Shown here: positions 8,298 to 18,258 of the stretch, piece after piece
Layout: each line of letters begins with the position of its first letter
Numbering within the stretch: the first letter of the stretch is position 1
DNA from: Erythrobacter sp.
GTDB lineage: Bacteria; Pseudomonadota; Alphaproteobacteria; Sphingomonadales; Sphingomonadaceae
NCBI RefSeq assembly: GCF_024305245.1
Contig: NZ_JAMWYX010000010.1
Location: 1 to 64,000, forward strand
Direction of reading: 5' to 3'
DNA: 64,000 nucleotides
Made by a program: the position numbers and the translations under genes
The notes under the pieces: generated by a model
Database searches by the model: none
What the model was told of the DNA's origin: nothing
Seen by the model: the letters and a program-made list of their open reading frames with translations, nothing else

Positions 8298-10694
8298 TTG
8301 GATATGTTGCGAATCATGATTTTGGACCAGAAATCAGCCAGTGTAACGGCATCAGAAGATTTTGATCCGGTCTGGTATGCCATCACTTATCCGGACGTTG
8401 CTCAGGTCGGTATGGATCCATCTGATCATTATGAGTGGATTGGGAAGCGGCTTGGCCGTAAACCCAATGGCGGCAAAGGCTTCTTATCCGAGCAAGATGA
8501 GCCGCAAATTTCTGCCATGCTTTCGACGCCTCCCTCTGACACGGTAGGCCCGACTGAAGATGACCTGAAATCTATGCCAAATGACCCGGAACGCTGGGCC
8601 AGAAACGGCGTTCGGATTGCTCGGCAGCCATCTTTGCCGCTTAAGCCTCTGTTCCAGTCCTTTAACCCCAATGCGATGAATCTGCACTGGATCGTGTCTG
8701 GCGAACTCCCGTTGAACGCGCGACAGGCTCAAGTGTTCGCCTTGGTCCGCGAACTGGAACAACTGGGGCACAAGCAGTGGGTATGGATCCAGCCTCCGTG
8801 TGATCAAACAGGTGAGAGCGCATTCAAACAAGCCTTAGCCGCGGAGGGTATGTCGGTTCCGCACACCATTGTACGCCGGCTTCCGGATCATGTTCTTGGT
8901 ATTTCCGGGGATGCGGTGATTGCCACGGACTGGGCGTCATGTTTTCCGGCAGCAGCAATGCCGTTGTTCAAAGCCCGGTTCCGGCTTGTGCAGCGGCTCG
9001 ACGAAGGCAGGACAAGTGTTACTGCAGCCACATTGGCAGCTTATGCCGAAACTTTGGACTTCATGGCGTTCGGATTAAGTCCGCTACTCGCGTCCTCTCC
9101 TACCCCAGCGGTAGATTGGATGGGTAGCTTGCCGCTCTTTGTGGATGAACGCATATTCTACCCGGCGACGGATCGTGCTTGCCATGGACGGGATAAAACG
9201 CTGCAAATCGCTGTTGATCTCGGCAGCGGCGCGACCCCTGACGTCGCAACAGACCTGACGTTCGACGTTTTGAATCTTCTCACCGAACGCGGAGTGTCAT
9301 TCACTGCTCATCTATTTGGCCAGCCAGACATCGGTGAACTTCGGTTAAAGGCCTATCGCGACCATGGGCCGATTGGCCCGAGCGACCGCGCGGAGCTCTT
9401 TAGAGTTTGCCAGGTTGGCTTATCGTTAGCGGCCGGACTTGATTGCACAACCCAATCAGAAATGTATGCTTGCGGACTTCATAGTGTCGGCCTGCCACGG
9501 AATGAAATCTGTGGTGCTGGCGGAAACTCCCCGCCGGCCAGCGGGCTGTCCGTCGCAATTGCAGAATCGATTTGTGCAAACTTGGTTGAGTTTCAGCCTC
9601 TCAAGCAAGCAAGCCAAAATGGCGTCGTATCCGCCCGCGCAGCAGCGCAAGCGACTGAAGGTATTTTGCGGACTGGGCTTTCGGCGAAAAGTGTCCCCGT
9701 GACCATCGCCAGCGCTATGGCCACTTCAGACTATGAGCACAAAGCTGCCGTTATAATTCCCACTTGGAATGGAGGCGCTCTATTTCGAGATGTGCTAGAG
9801 GCGATCGCAACCCAGCGCACTCCGTGGTCCTTCGATGTCCTCGTGATAGACAGCGGATCAACTGATGAGACGGTTGAGATCGTAAGGTCTTATGAAACGC
9901 GCGGCGTGCGCCTCCATACGATTCCAAATTCGCAGTTCCAGCATGGTAGAACCCGCAACCTCGCGATCTCCCTGACCAATGCAGAATTCGTGGCTGTTCT
10001 AACTCAAGATGCGACCCCTGCCAACAGCTCTTGGCTCGCAAACCTGGTGAAGGCCTTTAACGCGGGTGACCGTGTGGCAGGCGTGTTCGGCGGACATGAA
10101 GCCTACCCGGAGGCGACACCGTTTGTATCAAGCGGGATTAAGGGGCACTTCGAACACTTCGATCGCTTGCCCCATTTAGCGGAATGGGCAAACGATCATG
10201 GCGAACCTATAAGTTTCGGTTCGGTGGCTTGGCAAAACTGGCTGCATTATTATTCCGATAATAATTCATGCATGCGCCGCTCAGTTTGGGAAAAGATCCC
10301 CTACCCAGACATCGATTGGGGCGAAGATCAGGTATGGGCGTGGGAAGTCGTTAAGCAAGGATATCAGAAAGCATTTGCAAATGATGCCGTAGTTTATCAT
10401 TCTCACAACCTGAATGCCGAGCAACAGCGCAAAGTTTCAGCTATCGAAGGGGATTTTTGGCTCCGCTATTTTAATTACAGCTTTGAAGGTTCCGACGCGG
10501 AGGTGAACGCTTCTCTGCTATACTTGCAGGAACAGAGACAAGCATTTGCGGCGGCTCACCGCGTTGAACCTTCGGTTACAGATGAACAAATGTTGTTGGA
10601 CCGAGAGTCGCTCTTCGCTCGGTACCAAGGACAGGTGCGTTTGTTGCATGAAACCTACAAGACGCGTGATCGACTCAGAACCACACAAGGCTAA
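8298..10694 (+). CDS. Glycosyltransferase family 2 (rhamnosyltransferase-like) with N-terminal 'YPDVA' module
   Basis: 798 aa; N-term 'DFDPVWYAITYPDVAQVGMDPSDHYEWIGKRLGRKPNGG'; C-terminal GT2 'KAAVIIPTWNGGALFRDVLEAIATQRTPWSFDVLVIDSGSTDETVEIV', 'QDATPANSSWLANLVKAF', 'DIDWGEDQVWAWEVVKQGY'. Confidence 0.85.
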   Translation: MDMLRIMILDQKSASVTASEDFDPVWYAITYPDVAQVGMDPSDHYEWIGKRLGRKPNGGKGFLSEQDEPQISAMLSTPPSDTVGPTEDDLKSMPNDPERWARNGVRIARQPSLPLKPLFQSFNPNAMNLHWIVSGELPLNARQAQVFALVRELEQLGHKQWVWIQPPCDQTGESAFKQALAAEGMSVPHTIVRRLPDHVLGISGDAVIATDWASCFPAAAMPLFKARFRLVQRLDEGRTSVTAATLAAYAETLDFMAFGLSPLLASSPTPAVDWMGSLPLFVDERIFYPATDRACHGRDKTLQIAVDLGSGATPDVATDLTFDVLNLLTERGVSFTAHLFGQPDIGELRLKAYRDHGPIGPSDRAELFRVCQVGLSLAAGLDCTTQSEMYACGLHSVGLPRNEICGAGGNSPPASGLSVAIAESICANLVEFQPLKQASQNGVVSARAAAQATEGILRTGLSAKSVPVTIASAMATSDYEHKAAVIIPTWNGGALFRDVLEAIATQRTPWSFDVLVIDSGSTDETVEIVRSYETRGVRLHTIPNSQFQHGRTRNLAISLTNAEFVAVLTQDATPANSSWLANLVKAFNAGDRVAGVFGGHEAYPEATPFVSSGIKGHFEHFDRLPHLAEWANDHGEPISFGSVAWQNWLHYYSDNNSCMRRSVWEKIPYPDIDWGEDQVWAWEVVKQGYQKAFANDAVVYHSHNLNAEQQRKVSAIEGDFWLRYFNYSFEGSDAEVNASLLYLQEQRQAFAAAHRVEPSVTDEQMLLDRESLFARYQGQVRLLHETYKTRDRLRTTQG

Positions 10695-10730
10695 AGCAGA
10701 AGCATTAGAGCGAGTTGCGTTGATAATCGA

Positions 10731-11678
10731 TCACACCATAGTCGCTTCTCCAGCCTCCCACCAGGCCCATGTCTTTGCGAGTCCCTCCGGAAGGCTCGTC
10801 TGCGGATGCCAGCCTAATTCGATAGCAGCTCGTTCAATCGACAAGACATTGGACCGTACGTCGATTTTTCGAGAAGGAGTATAGTCCACCTTGATCTTGC
10901 GCTTACTGATCTGTTCTATTCCGGCAATAATTTCCGTTTGTGTATAGCCCTTCCCGCTTCCGATATTCATCACGGATTCCGCGCCATCGTAGTCAAGGGC
11001 CATTGAGATCGCGTCGGCGACATCGCTGACAAAGAGATAATCGCGAATGACTGAGCCATCGCCCCATATCGATAGGGTCTCGCCAGACCATGCGGCGTTC
11101 ATAGCAGCTGCCACGAAGCCTTGAGCTCGCTTGGCGACTTGTCCAATTCCGTAGGGATTGGAGATGCGGAGCGATATTGTTCGCATCGATCGGATTTCAG
11201 TGATCAAGCGCAGATAATGCTCTATCGCGAGCTTGGAAACTCCATATGCGTTCCGAGGGCTTGTCGGGGCAGTTTCAGGGATGGGTTCTTCACTGTCGAG
11301 CCCGTAAACGGTCCCGCCTGATGACGAGAAGACAAACGATTTCATACCGTGTTGTTCGCAAAATTCAGCAACAGCCAGGGTTTCAGCCACATGATGTTGA
11401 ACCTCGTGCGCAAGGTGAGCATTGGCCGTAGCCGGAAGGCTGCCGGAAACGAGGTAGATGACATTTTCGCAGTTCTTGAGGGATGCAGCCAAAGCAGATC
11501 GATCGTCTGCCGGGCCCGCTGCCCATGAAAGCCACTTTTCACCGTGAAAGGTCCCTGGTGCCAACGGCTTGATATCCATGGCTGTAACGTGTCGATTAAC
11601 GGACAGCAGACGCTGAACGACGTTGCGACCGATAAAGCCTGCCGCGCCGATTACCAAAACACCGTCCATGTTCACCAA
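10731..11678 (-). CDS. NAD-dependent epimerase/dehydratase (extended SDR)
   Basis: 'GVLVIGAAGFIGRNVVQRLL', 'YGVSKLAIEHYL' (YxxxK), 'YLFVSDVADAISMAL'. Confidence 0.9.
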   Translation of the reverse strand: MVNMDGVLVIGAAGFIGRNVVQRLLSVNRHVTAMDIKPLAPGTFHGEKWLSWAAGPADDRSALAASLKNCENVIYLVSGSLPATANAHLAHEVQHHVAETLAVAEFCEQHGMKSFVFSSSGGTVYGLDSEEPIPETAPTSPRNAYGVSKLAIEHYLRLITEIRSMRTISLRISNPYGIGQVAKRAQGFVAAAMNAAWSGETLSIWGDGSVIRDYLFVSDVADAISMALDYDGAESVMNIGSGKGYTQTEIIAGIEQISKRKIKVDYTPSRKIDVRSNVLSIERAAIELGWHPQTSLPEGLAKTWAWWEAGEATMV

Positions 11679-11700
11679 TTCCCAGATGTATAAATTAAAT

Positions 11701-12885
11701 TCAGGCCGTCATGCGCCCAACGGCCACGTTAAGAATGTCCGCAACCTTGTCGCACTCACGCTCCCAATCCGTACTGGCAGCAAAGGCCATCGACCGCGAG
11801 CGAAGAGCGCCATACTCGACTGGCGGCAGATCGAGGATTCGGACCAGTTCGTCAGACAAGTCACGCGGATTTGCAGGCATCACGCTCGCATTACCTGCGT
11901 TGAGTAGCCACTCCACGTTGGGCCCGCTGTTCGAGACGACGGGCACACCACATGCCATCAGCTCTAGCGGAAGCAACGAGAGATTAGTCAGCGAGGGCAC
12001 GAGGGCCACATCGCACTGGGAATAGAGATCGGGCAGCTCTGTCTGCGCTACTGCACCAGGGGCAAAAGCGGGAAACGGGAGAGCGGCGATATCTATGCTG
12101 CCGCCCGCCAGCACCAAGCCGACATCCGGGCGTTTTTTGTGAAACTCGGCAAGGGTGAGTGCTGTCAGGTCCCAGGCGCGCCGAGGAGTATCCGGCCTGA
12201 CATAGCAAAAGAGATGCCGTAATTCCGAATTGCGGGCCCTTGGAGTATACAGATTGCGATCGTAAGAAAAGCCGACGGCGTGGGTTCGCATTCCGTATTC
12301 GGTCCGCAACTTATCAGCCAGCCAACCCCCGGCGGTTATTCCGGTGAAACCGAATCGATAGGTGTCCTCTGCGAAAACATATTCAGAACTGACCGGATAA
12401 AAGTAAGGTTCGAAGTCCTGAACGAAGTAATAGCGGTACAAGGCTCCCCGAAATGCCTTTACGGCGTAGGCCGATTGCCATCCCGTGGCGAACGCGAAAT
12501 GACATGGCGGTATATCATCGTTGTCATGGTAGACCCCACCATTAAAGGGGCCATACCAATCGTTGATATTTTGTAGTAATTCTACGTTTGTCGCAACGCA
12601 AGGATTGACCATCGCGTCGTTAGCTATGACGACTCGGATTTGAAAGCCACGCTGCTCTAGTCCGAGCATGAAACGGAATAAATTTATATGTCCTCCAGAG
12701 TGTTTTGACAGCGGAGGGACAAACCAGTTTAAGGTGATTTGTTCGCTCTCCCACAAATGAGATACATTCCTACCGAATGGTTCCCGGAGAACAAAGTCCC
12801 AAAACTCAACAACGCCATTTGCCAAATCAGTAACCTTGTATCTGCAAAAATTAAGATGCTGGCGATTGCCAAAATTGAATAACAA
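11701..12885 (-). CDS. Glycosyltransferase, WsaF/RgpF-type rhamnosyltransferase-like (GT4)
   Basis: 'LNWFVPPLSKHSGGHINLFRFMLGLEQRGFQIRVVI', 'YYFVQDFEPYFYPVSSEYVFAEDTYRFGF', 'LPLELMACGVPVVSNSGPNVEWLL'. Confidence 0.8.
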   Translation of the reverse strand: MLFNFGNRQHLNFCRYKVTDLANGVVEFWDFVLREPFGRNVSHLWESEQITLNWFVPPLSKHSGGHINLFRFMLGLEQRGFQIRVVIANDAMVNPCVATNVELLQNINDWYGPFNGGVYHDNDDIPPCHFAFATGWQSAYAVKAFRGALYRYYFVQDFEPYFYPVSSEYVFAEDTYRFGFTGITAGGWLADKLRTEYGMRTHAVGFSYDRNLYTPRARNSELRHLFCYVRPDTPRRAWDLTALTLAEFHKKRPDVGLVLAGGSIDIAALPFPAFAPGAVAQTELPDLYSQCDVALVPSLTNLSLLPLELMACGVPVVSNSGPNVEWLLNAGNASVMPANPRDLSDELVRILDLPPVEYGALRSRSMAFAASTDWERECDKVADILNVAVGRMTA

Positions 12886-13229
12886 TGCTGCTTACTGCTA
12901 CGATGTTTGCACCGCAGTTGTTGATTATTCTGTGTTTAACGTGCGAAAATTTTCATCTAGTTCGCATTTTCTCTTCCCCAGATTAGCAAGTTGCGCGAGA
13001 ACAGCACGTCCGCATCAGCTTGCAGCCAAGCAAGATATCTTCATTTGCTCCAAGTCAACCGGGGTCGAAGGCCATCCTCGGTCTGGCAGGTCGTCAAGCA
13101 TTATCAGTCTGCTTACTCGAAGCGCGCAGTTCTCCGCAAGCCTCGTGAACCGGCAAATAGCGTGCTGATTTGCCTTGTCCGTTTCGATCAACCTGTTGAG
13201 CAGCATCACCGCATGGGCGGCAGCGCCAA

Positions 13230-13690
13230 CCTGATCGTCAAGGGTCACCGCCAGACGGGTTACGCTTGAGTCTGTACTGCACCAGCAGGGCGACACCACG
13301 CATGCCCTTGCGCTTATCCGCGTGGCTGAGTGCGATCCACACCCTTGGGCCTGAAGGGATCATCGAAAAGCCTTTGGCGCACCAGCAACAAAAGCCAGCG
13401 TGGCCGCGGCGATAATACTGAGACACTCGCCGCGCAGCAGGACGATCATCATCGCTGGCTGTTCGGCGGCACTGGCCGCCGCTATCTCTTCGTCGATCGC
13501 GGCTTCAGCAAACTCAGATGCCGGGCGCCCCTCGGGAGACTTGCGGTCCTGCGCCACACCTGCATAGAGCAGCTTGCGCCAGCAAGTGTCGATCAGCGCC
13601 ACAGAGATATTGTGTCGTCGGCACATCTCGGCAACGCAGGCCTCTCAGCGCGAACGCCTCGGAAAGGATCCGCATCCGCTTAATTGTGGT
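13230..13690 (-). pseudogene. Degraded IS66-family remnant (tnpA and 5' end of tnpB)
   Basis: Minus strand reads 'CVAEMCRRHNISVALIDTCWRKLLYAG...PEGRPASEFAEAAIDEEIAA...MMIVLLRGE' (TnpA-like), then 'MIPSGPRVWIALSHADKRKGMRGVALLVQYRLKRNPSGGDP*' (truncated TnpB-like). No tnpC seen. Confidence 0.75.
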
Positions 13691-15452
13691 TCTGTTCATC
13701 GATAAGTATCGCAATTTCTCGCAAAAACCGGTCCTTCCATATCTCACCTTCGAGGCCGGGAATTATAGCCGGGATATAACCGAAGGCTATGGTTCGTTGC
13801 GTCTTAATGATCAATCCGATGTCTGGATCGCGAAGGCTCGGCTCGAGAATTGTCGCCTTATCCTCCGCGCTCATCAGCGCATGAGACGAATGGCCTGAAA
13901 TTGTGTTCGCGGGCATCGATCCTGAGACGAATTCCCCGCCATTTTCCCATACGACTCCGCCTATTCCAAATAGGTCATGCATCCAGTCGCCGCGGTACCG
14001 TCCGTCATCACCCCATTCGCCCGCACGAAGATCCTGAACCAGGGCTCGACTTTCAGCGAATTGCCGCAACGGCCTCAATGCTGCATCCGTGATAAACGGC
14101 TGATGAGGGATATAAATGGCATCCAGTGATGCAATCGCAGACGGTGATTTATCGAACGTCTTTTCGCTAATGATGATGGGTTCGAAAGACCCCGAATGGG
14201 CTAGAAGAGCAAAACTCGCAGTGACGGACTGTTGGTGTATGTTGCGTTTCTGGTCCCACTCACCGACAAACCATTCAAAATTCTCATGGGAGCAGTAAAT
14301 TCCAATCCTGTACTTTTTCGCAGTCTGGTTAGCCGGAATTCTTCCCTCAATCGCAGCACGCATCAAAGGGGTCGATAATGCCCTTAAATCCCGGTTCATG
14401 TTCCCCAAGCCACCAATCTCAATGCCGTCAATGAGGTCATTGTGCCGCGCTTCCAAGATGGACTCTGCGACTACCGGCCAGATTTCCATTTTAACTGGCG
14501 AACCCGGCGCCCCGACCGGGTCACGCCATCGCTCCACATAATACCCGCCGAAAACGAATTTGTATCCGAGGGTCCGACAATAATTCGCCATCAGCGGAAT
14601 TCGCCAAGGATTCGGGTCGACGTCCCAACCCGAATAAAAATTATAGTCGATGGCTACGCAATCGATGCAGCCTGCGAGCTCCCCAATCACAGACACCTGG
14701 CTGATCGCATCATGCGATGTAAAAAATTCTCCGAAATAGGCCATCGATAGAAAGTCGTGAGCACGAATTAAAGCGGACAACTGTGAGACAAATGAGACGA
14801 TCTCTTTCTCTCTGAACCGCATCCAAGCAGAATATCCTATGCATTCGCCTGGGTTGGCAGCAATAGGGCGTCCATAATTTACCACCGGCGCCGTGAGGCC
14901 TGTTTCATCATAAAACTTATCTTTAGTTATCTTACTGTAGTCTCTCCACACATAGTTATTCTGGCCATATTTTACCTCACACTCACTGTGAACGCTTATT
15001 GCAATTGCAAAAATATGATCCTTAAATCTGCTGCCCAACGTTGAAAGTGCATTTTTGTAAAAATGAGATACGAAGTGCAAGCTATCTTTGTTCGAAAAAT
15101 TCAGTTGAAGGCAAGCATTCCCCTCGAAATCCATCTGAAGCAAATCGTGATTTGCGATAACATAATTCGGCAAAACACACGTGCCAATAAGAGGATTTCC
15201 CTGATCATCGAAATCAAGCCGCCCACCGGCATCAAGCATAATTACGATCTTGAAGCCGGATTCGATGATTTTTTCAATAATGGGGATGTAATAATCCCAA
15301 TCCCAAACATCGTATTCTTTTTCCACTCTGCTCCACATAATCGGAAGCGTCACATAATTTACACCGGCATTAAGTAGCTTTTTCGGATCGAAATCGGGAT
15401 TAAGTACATCCCACTGGTGCAAAAGGGTCGTGACGTGAAATTTCGATTTCAC
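13680..15452 (-). CDS. GH42-like (beta-galactosidase A4/trimerisation-like) protein, no signal peptide
   Basis: 590 aa; TIM-barrel-like N-terminal half (LLNAGVNYVTLPIMWSRVEKEYDVWDWDYY), C-terminal half like a beta-galactosidase trimerisation domain (IHQQSVTASFALLAHSGSFEPIIISEK...DAIYIPHQPFITDAALRPLRQFAESRALV). Confidence 0.55.
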   Translation of the reverse strand: MKSKFHVTTLLHQWDVLNPDFDPKKLLNAGVNYVTLPIMWSRVEKEYDVWDWDYYIPIIEKIIESGFKIVIMLDAGGRLDFDDQGNPLIGTCVLPNYVIANHDLLQMDFEGNACLQLNFSNKDSLHFVSHFYKNALSTLGSRFKDHIFAIAISVHSECEVKYGQNNYVWRDYSKITKDKFYDETGLTAPVVNYGRPIAANPGECIGYSAWMRFREKEIVSFVSQLSALIRAHDFLSMAYFGEFFTSHDAISQVSVIGELAGCIDCVAIDYNFYSGWDVDPNPWRIPLMANYCRTLGYKFVFGGYYVERWRDPVGAPGSPVKMEIWPVVAESILEARHNDLIDGIEIGGLGNMNRDLRALSTPLMRAAIEGRIPANQTAKKYRIGIYCSHENFEWFVGEWDQKRNIHQQSVTASFALLAHSGSFEPIIISEKTFDKSPSAIASLDAIYIPHQPFITDAALRPLRQFAESRALVQDLRAGEWGDDGRYRGDWMHDLFGIGGVVWENGGEFVSGSMPANTISGHSSHALMSAEDKATILEPSLRDPDIGLIIKTQRTIAFGYIPAIIPGLEGEIWKDRFLREIAILIDEQNHN

Positions 15453-15621
15453 TGCAAGATTCTTTTTGGGAATGTCACGATCCTTCTAACAGCCAAAAGT
15501 GCTAAGCTTCGAATTGTCCGGCTTGGCTATTCCATTTGGCCATGCACCTCGCGTATCCTGTAGACTACGCATTATCTTCTCGGGAGCCATTTTCACATCC
15601 CCTCATGAGCGCTGATAGGGT

Positions 15622-16302
15622 TTACAAACGGGAATAAGCATCCACCGCTTCCGATAGATCATCATGGACGGTCGCGAACCCATCGCTTATTACCACACCG
15701 CGATTGCACGTTCCGAGTATTGTATTCATATCATGGCTCGCGATAATCATCGCTCGATCAGACCGCTTTTCAAAAAGCTCATGGTGGCATTTGCGCTGGA
15801 AGTTCTGATCGCCAACCAATATCACTTCATCGATCAAATAGCAGTCAAATTCGATGGCAAGCGAAAGTGCGAAGGCCAAACGGGCGCGCATACCCGAAGA
15901 GTATGTCTTGACCGGCTGCTTCAGTGCACCGCCCAGCTCGGTAAAATCTTCGACGAATCCACGCATTTCAGCGTACGATCGGCCGTATATACGGGCAATG
16001 AAACGCGCATTATCAAAGCCGGTTAAACTACCTTGGAAGCCCCCGTTAAACCCGATAGGCCAGCTACACGTCATCTTTCTGACGATCTTTCCGCTGTCAG
16101 GGAGTTCAACGCCTCCGATTTGCTTGATCAGGGTCGATTTACCGGCACCGTTGCGGCCCAGCAAAGCCACTCGCTCTCCTTTGCGGACAGTGAGGCTGAT
16201 ACCCTTGAGCACCTCGCGCCGACCATGGCCGGTACGATAGCTTTTTCGGATGTTTTGGCAGGCTATCATTCGATGACAAGCCGGCGCCGGATCGTTCGAC
16301 AC
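15622..16302 (-). CDS. kpsT: Capsule polysaccharide ABC transporter ATP-binding protein (KpsT/CtrD type)
   Basis: Walker A 'LLGRNGAGKSTLIKQIGG', signature 'YSSGMRARLAFALSLAIEFDCYLIDEV', H-loop 'IASHD'. Confidence 0.93.
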   Translation of the reverse strand: MSNDPAPACHRMIACQNIRKSYRTGHGRREVLKGISLTVRKGERVALLGRNGAGKSTLIKQIGGVELPDSGKIVRKMTCSWPIGFNGGFQGSLTGFDNARFIARIYGRSYAEMRGFVEDFTELGGALKQPVKTYSSGMRARLAFALSLAIEFDCYLIDEVILVGDQNFQRKCHHELFEKRSDRAMIIASHDMNTILGTCNRGVVISDGFATVHDDLSEAVDAYSRL

Positions 16303-17048
16303 AGAAGCAACCCCAGCACCATACAGGGCAGGCTGAACTGTAAGGGATAGAGGTAGTCATATTGCGGATCGATCGAAGGACCGAAGACCCCATACCGCAT
16401 CATTTCCATGCCATGAACCGGCGGAGAGTAGAGGACAATGGCCGCTGCTTCGGGGGAGAGCGATGACACAACAAAAAATGCACCCGAAAATGGGACCATC
16501 AGATAGGCAGTAACTGGCAGAAACTTTTCTAGAACTTCACTCGCTTCGCTCAGCGGCGCCACGACCAGACAGACCGCAAAGGAAAATAGCGAATAGTACG
16601 CCCAGCCCAGAAGGAGAAATCCAAAATCATAGGGCCACGGAAAGTTTCCAAGAGCGCCCAAAACGACGGCGATAAAGAGATACGCCATCATGTGCCCCAC
16701 TAGTTCAATGAGGAAACGAACCAGAAGCAGATCAAGAACCTTGATCTGACGATGATACATAAGGCTGCCGTTGGCGGTGAAGCTGTTCATTGCCCGCGAC
16801 AACGAGCTACGAAACAGCACTAGCGGGATATAACCCGTGACGACGAAAGCGATTATGTCGACCCCGAATTCAAAAGGGCCCTTCATCGATCTCCAAAGAA
16901 TTCCCACAAGCACGGCAAACAAGAGCGGCTCCGCCATCACCCAGAGGAAGCCAATGTTTTCACGACCGAAGCGGGTTGAAAGTTCACGTAGCATCAAGGC
17001 CTTGATGACCCGCACTTGGATAGCCCAGCTTTGGAGCAACACACTCAC
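16266..17048 (-). CDS. kpsM: Capsule polysaccharide ABC transporter permease (KpsM/CtrC type)
   Basis: 'QVRVIKALMLRELSTRFGRENIGFLWVMAEPLLFAVLVGILW' ABC2 permease N-terminus; multiple TM; overlaps kpsT. Confidence 0.93.
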   Translation of the reverse strand: MSVLLQSWAIQVRVIKALMLRELSTRFGRENIGFLWVMAEPLLFAVLVGILWRSMKGPFEFGVDIIAFVVTGYIPLVLFRSSLSRAMNSFTANGSLMYHRQIKVLDLLLVRFLIELVGHMMAYLFIAVVLGALGNFPWPYDFGFLLLGWAYYSLFSFAVCLVVAPLSEASEVLEKFLPVTAYLMVPFSGAFFVVSSLSPEAAAIVLYSPPVHGMEMMRYGVFGPSIDPQYDYLYPLQFSLPCMVLGLLLCRTIRRRLVIE

Positions 17049-17051
17049 TGA

Positions 17052-18215
17052 TCAATCCTCAGGCGCGTGTTCGAGGATCCCCACCACGAACATCCAGACT
17101 ATAAAATACAGGCACAGCGCAAACCCAAAGATCGTCAGAACCGTTCGGAACGCCTTGGGGTATTCAGGTTGGTCGGGCACATTCGGATCGACGACCCGCT
17201 CGAGGTAGAATTGCTGCTTGAGCGCGTCGGTCCTCGCCCCCTCGAGCGTCGTTTGAGCAAGCACAAGCAGTTCTGAAGCCAGTTCCTGCTCCAGCACCAA
17301 CGCATCGTAAAATGGCAGCTTGGAGCTGATCGTATTGCCGCTGCCAACAACCCGTGCGGTTTGGCGTTCAATCTCACGGGTGAGCGATGCGATCTGTTCG
17401 CGCAGAGCCGGAATTGAGGGATGGTCGGGCGTCACACTCCGCAGGGTGGATAGCTGCGCTTCAAGCGAAGCCCTTTCCGCAATGATGCGGTTCACGATCT
17501 CGGCTACGCCGGTGGCTTCCTCCAATGGGTCTACGACCGACGCGGTGTTGCGGTACTGAGCAATCGCAGCACGCGCCGCGGCGACACGGACTTCGGCCTC
17601 CACGACTCGGCTCTCTGCCTCCTCGATCGCATTGGTCCGTGCATTCTCGTTGAGTTCGTTGACCAGCTGTTCGCTTTGCTGCAACAACTTCTCGTTGATC
17701 GCTGCGGCCTCAGCCGGCTCGAAGGCGATCGTGCGCAGGACAATCAGCCCAGTGTCGGCGTCCCGGCTGATCTGGATTTTGTCGCGATAGTAGTCGAACA
17801 GATCCTCGAATGCGTTTTCCTGCCAGGGGAGGGGGAATCGCGAGAGCATGTCGACGTCTTCTGCGCCATAGATCTTGCGAACCGAAAGGTCCGTTGCAAG
17901 TGCGCTCAGTGCGGAGCGCGAGCGGACGAAGTCGATGACCTGATTGGATTGTTCCTGACCACCGGAGAGGCCGGTGGTTTGGATAAGATTGGCAAAGGAG
18001 GACACCTGCGCGCCGCGCTGGTTGGGCGCCTTGATTGCAAAGCGCGATTCGGAGACGAACTGGCTAGACGCAATTGCAAAAAAATAGATGGCGCTGAGCA
18101 GCACCGGTAGGATCACGCCGAGAAGAAACCATGGATTGCGGCGTGCTTTAGCTGACAGATTGCGGAGAAAATTCATGGCCGCCCTATGCGTCGGCGAGCC
18201 AGCCAACACCAGCAA
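17052..18215 (-). CDS. kpsE: Capsule export inner-membrane protein (KpsE/CtrB, PCP-3 type)
   Basis: N- and C-terminal TM with coiled coil; 'ASSQFVSESRFAIKAPNQRGAQVSSFANLIQTTGLSGG', 'ERVVDPNVPDQPEYPKAFRTVLTIFGFALCLYFIVWMFV'. Confidence 0.92.
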   Translation of the reverse strand: MLVLAGSPTHRAAMNFLRNLSAKARRNPWFLLGVILPVLLSAIYFFAIASSQFVSESRFAIKAPNQRGAQVSSFANLIQTTGLSGGQEQSNQVIDFVRSRSALSALATDLSVRKIYGAEDVDMLSRFPLPWQENAFEDLFDYYRDKIQISRDADTGLIVLRTIAFEPAEAAAINEKLLQQSEQLVNELNENARTNAIEEAESRVVEAEVRVAAARAAIAQYRNTASVVDPLEEATGVAEIVNRIIAERASLEAQLSTLRSVTPDHPSIPALREQIASLTREIERQTARVVGSGNTISSKLPFYDALVLEQELASELLVLAQTTLEGARTDALKQQFYLERVVDPNVPDQPEYPKAFRTVLTIFGFALCLYFIVWMFVVGILEHAPED

Positions 18216-18258
18216 AAACTCGTCTCAAAGTCGCATTGAGCGTTGAAGCGAGCGGGGT

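Noticed and set aside
12940-12985. gcgaaaattttc...gttcgcattttct palindromic AT-rich stretch
   Set aside because: Short palindrome in an AT-rich intergenic region; could easily be chance.
13015-13299. 94-aa ORF beside the IS66 remnant (MVSPCWCSTDSSVTRLAVTLDDQ...)
   Set aside because: Begins out of frame within the tnpB remnant; no recognisable family, so not called as a gene.
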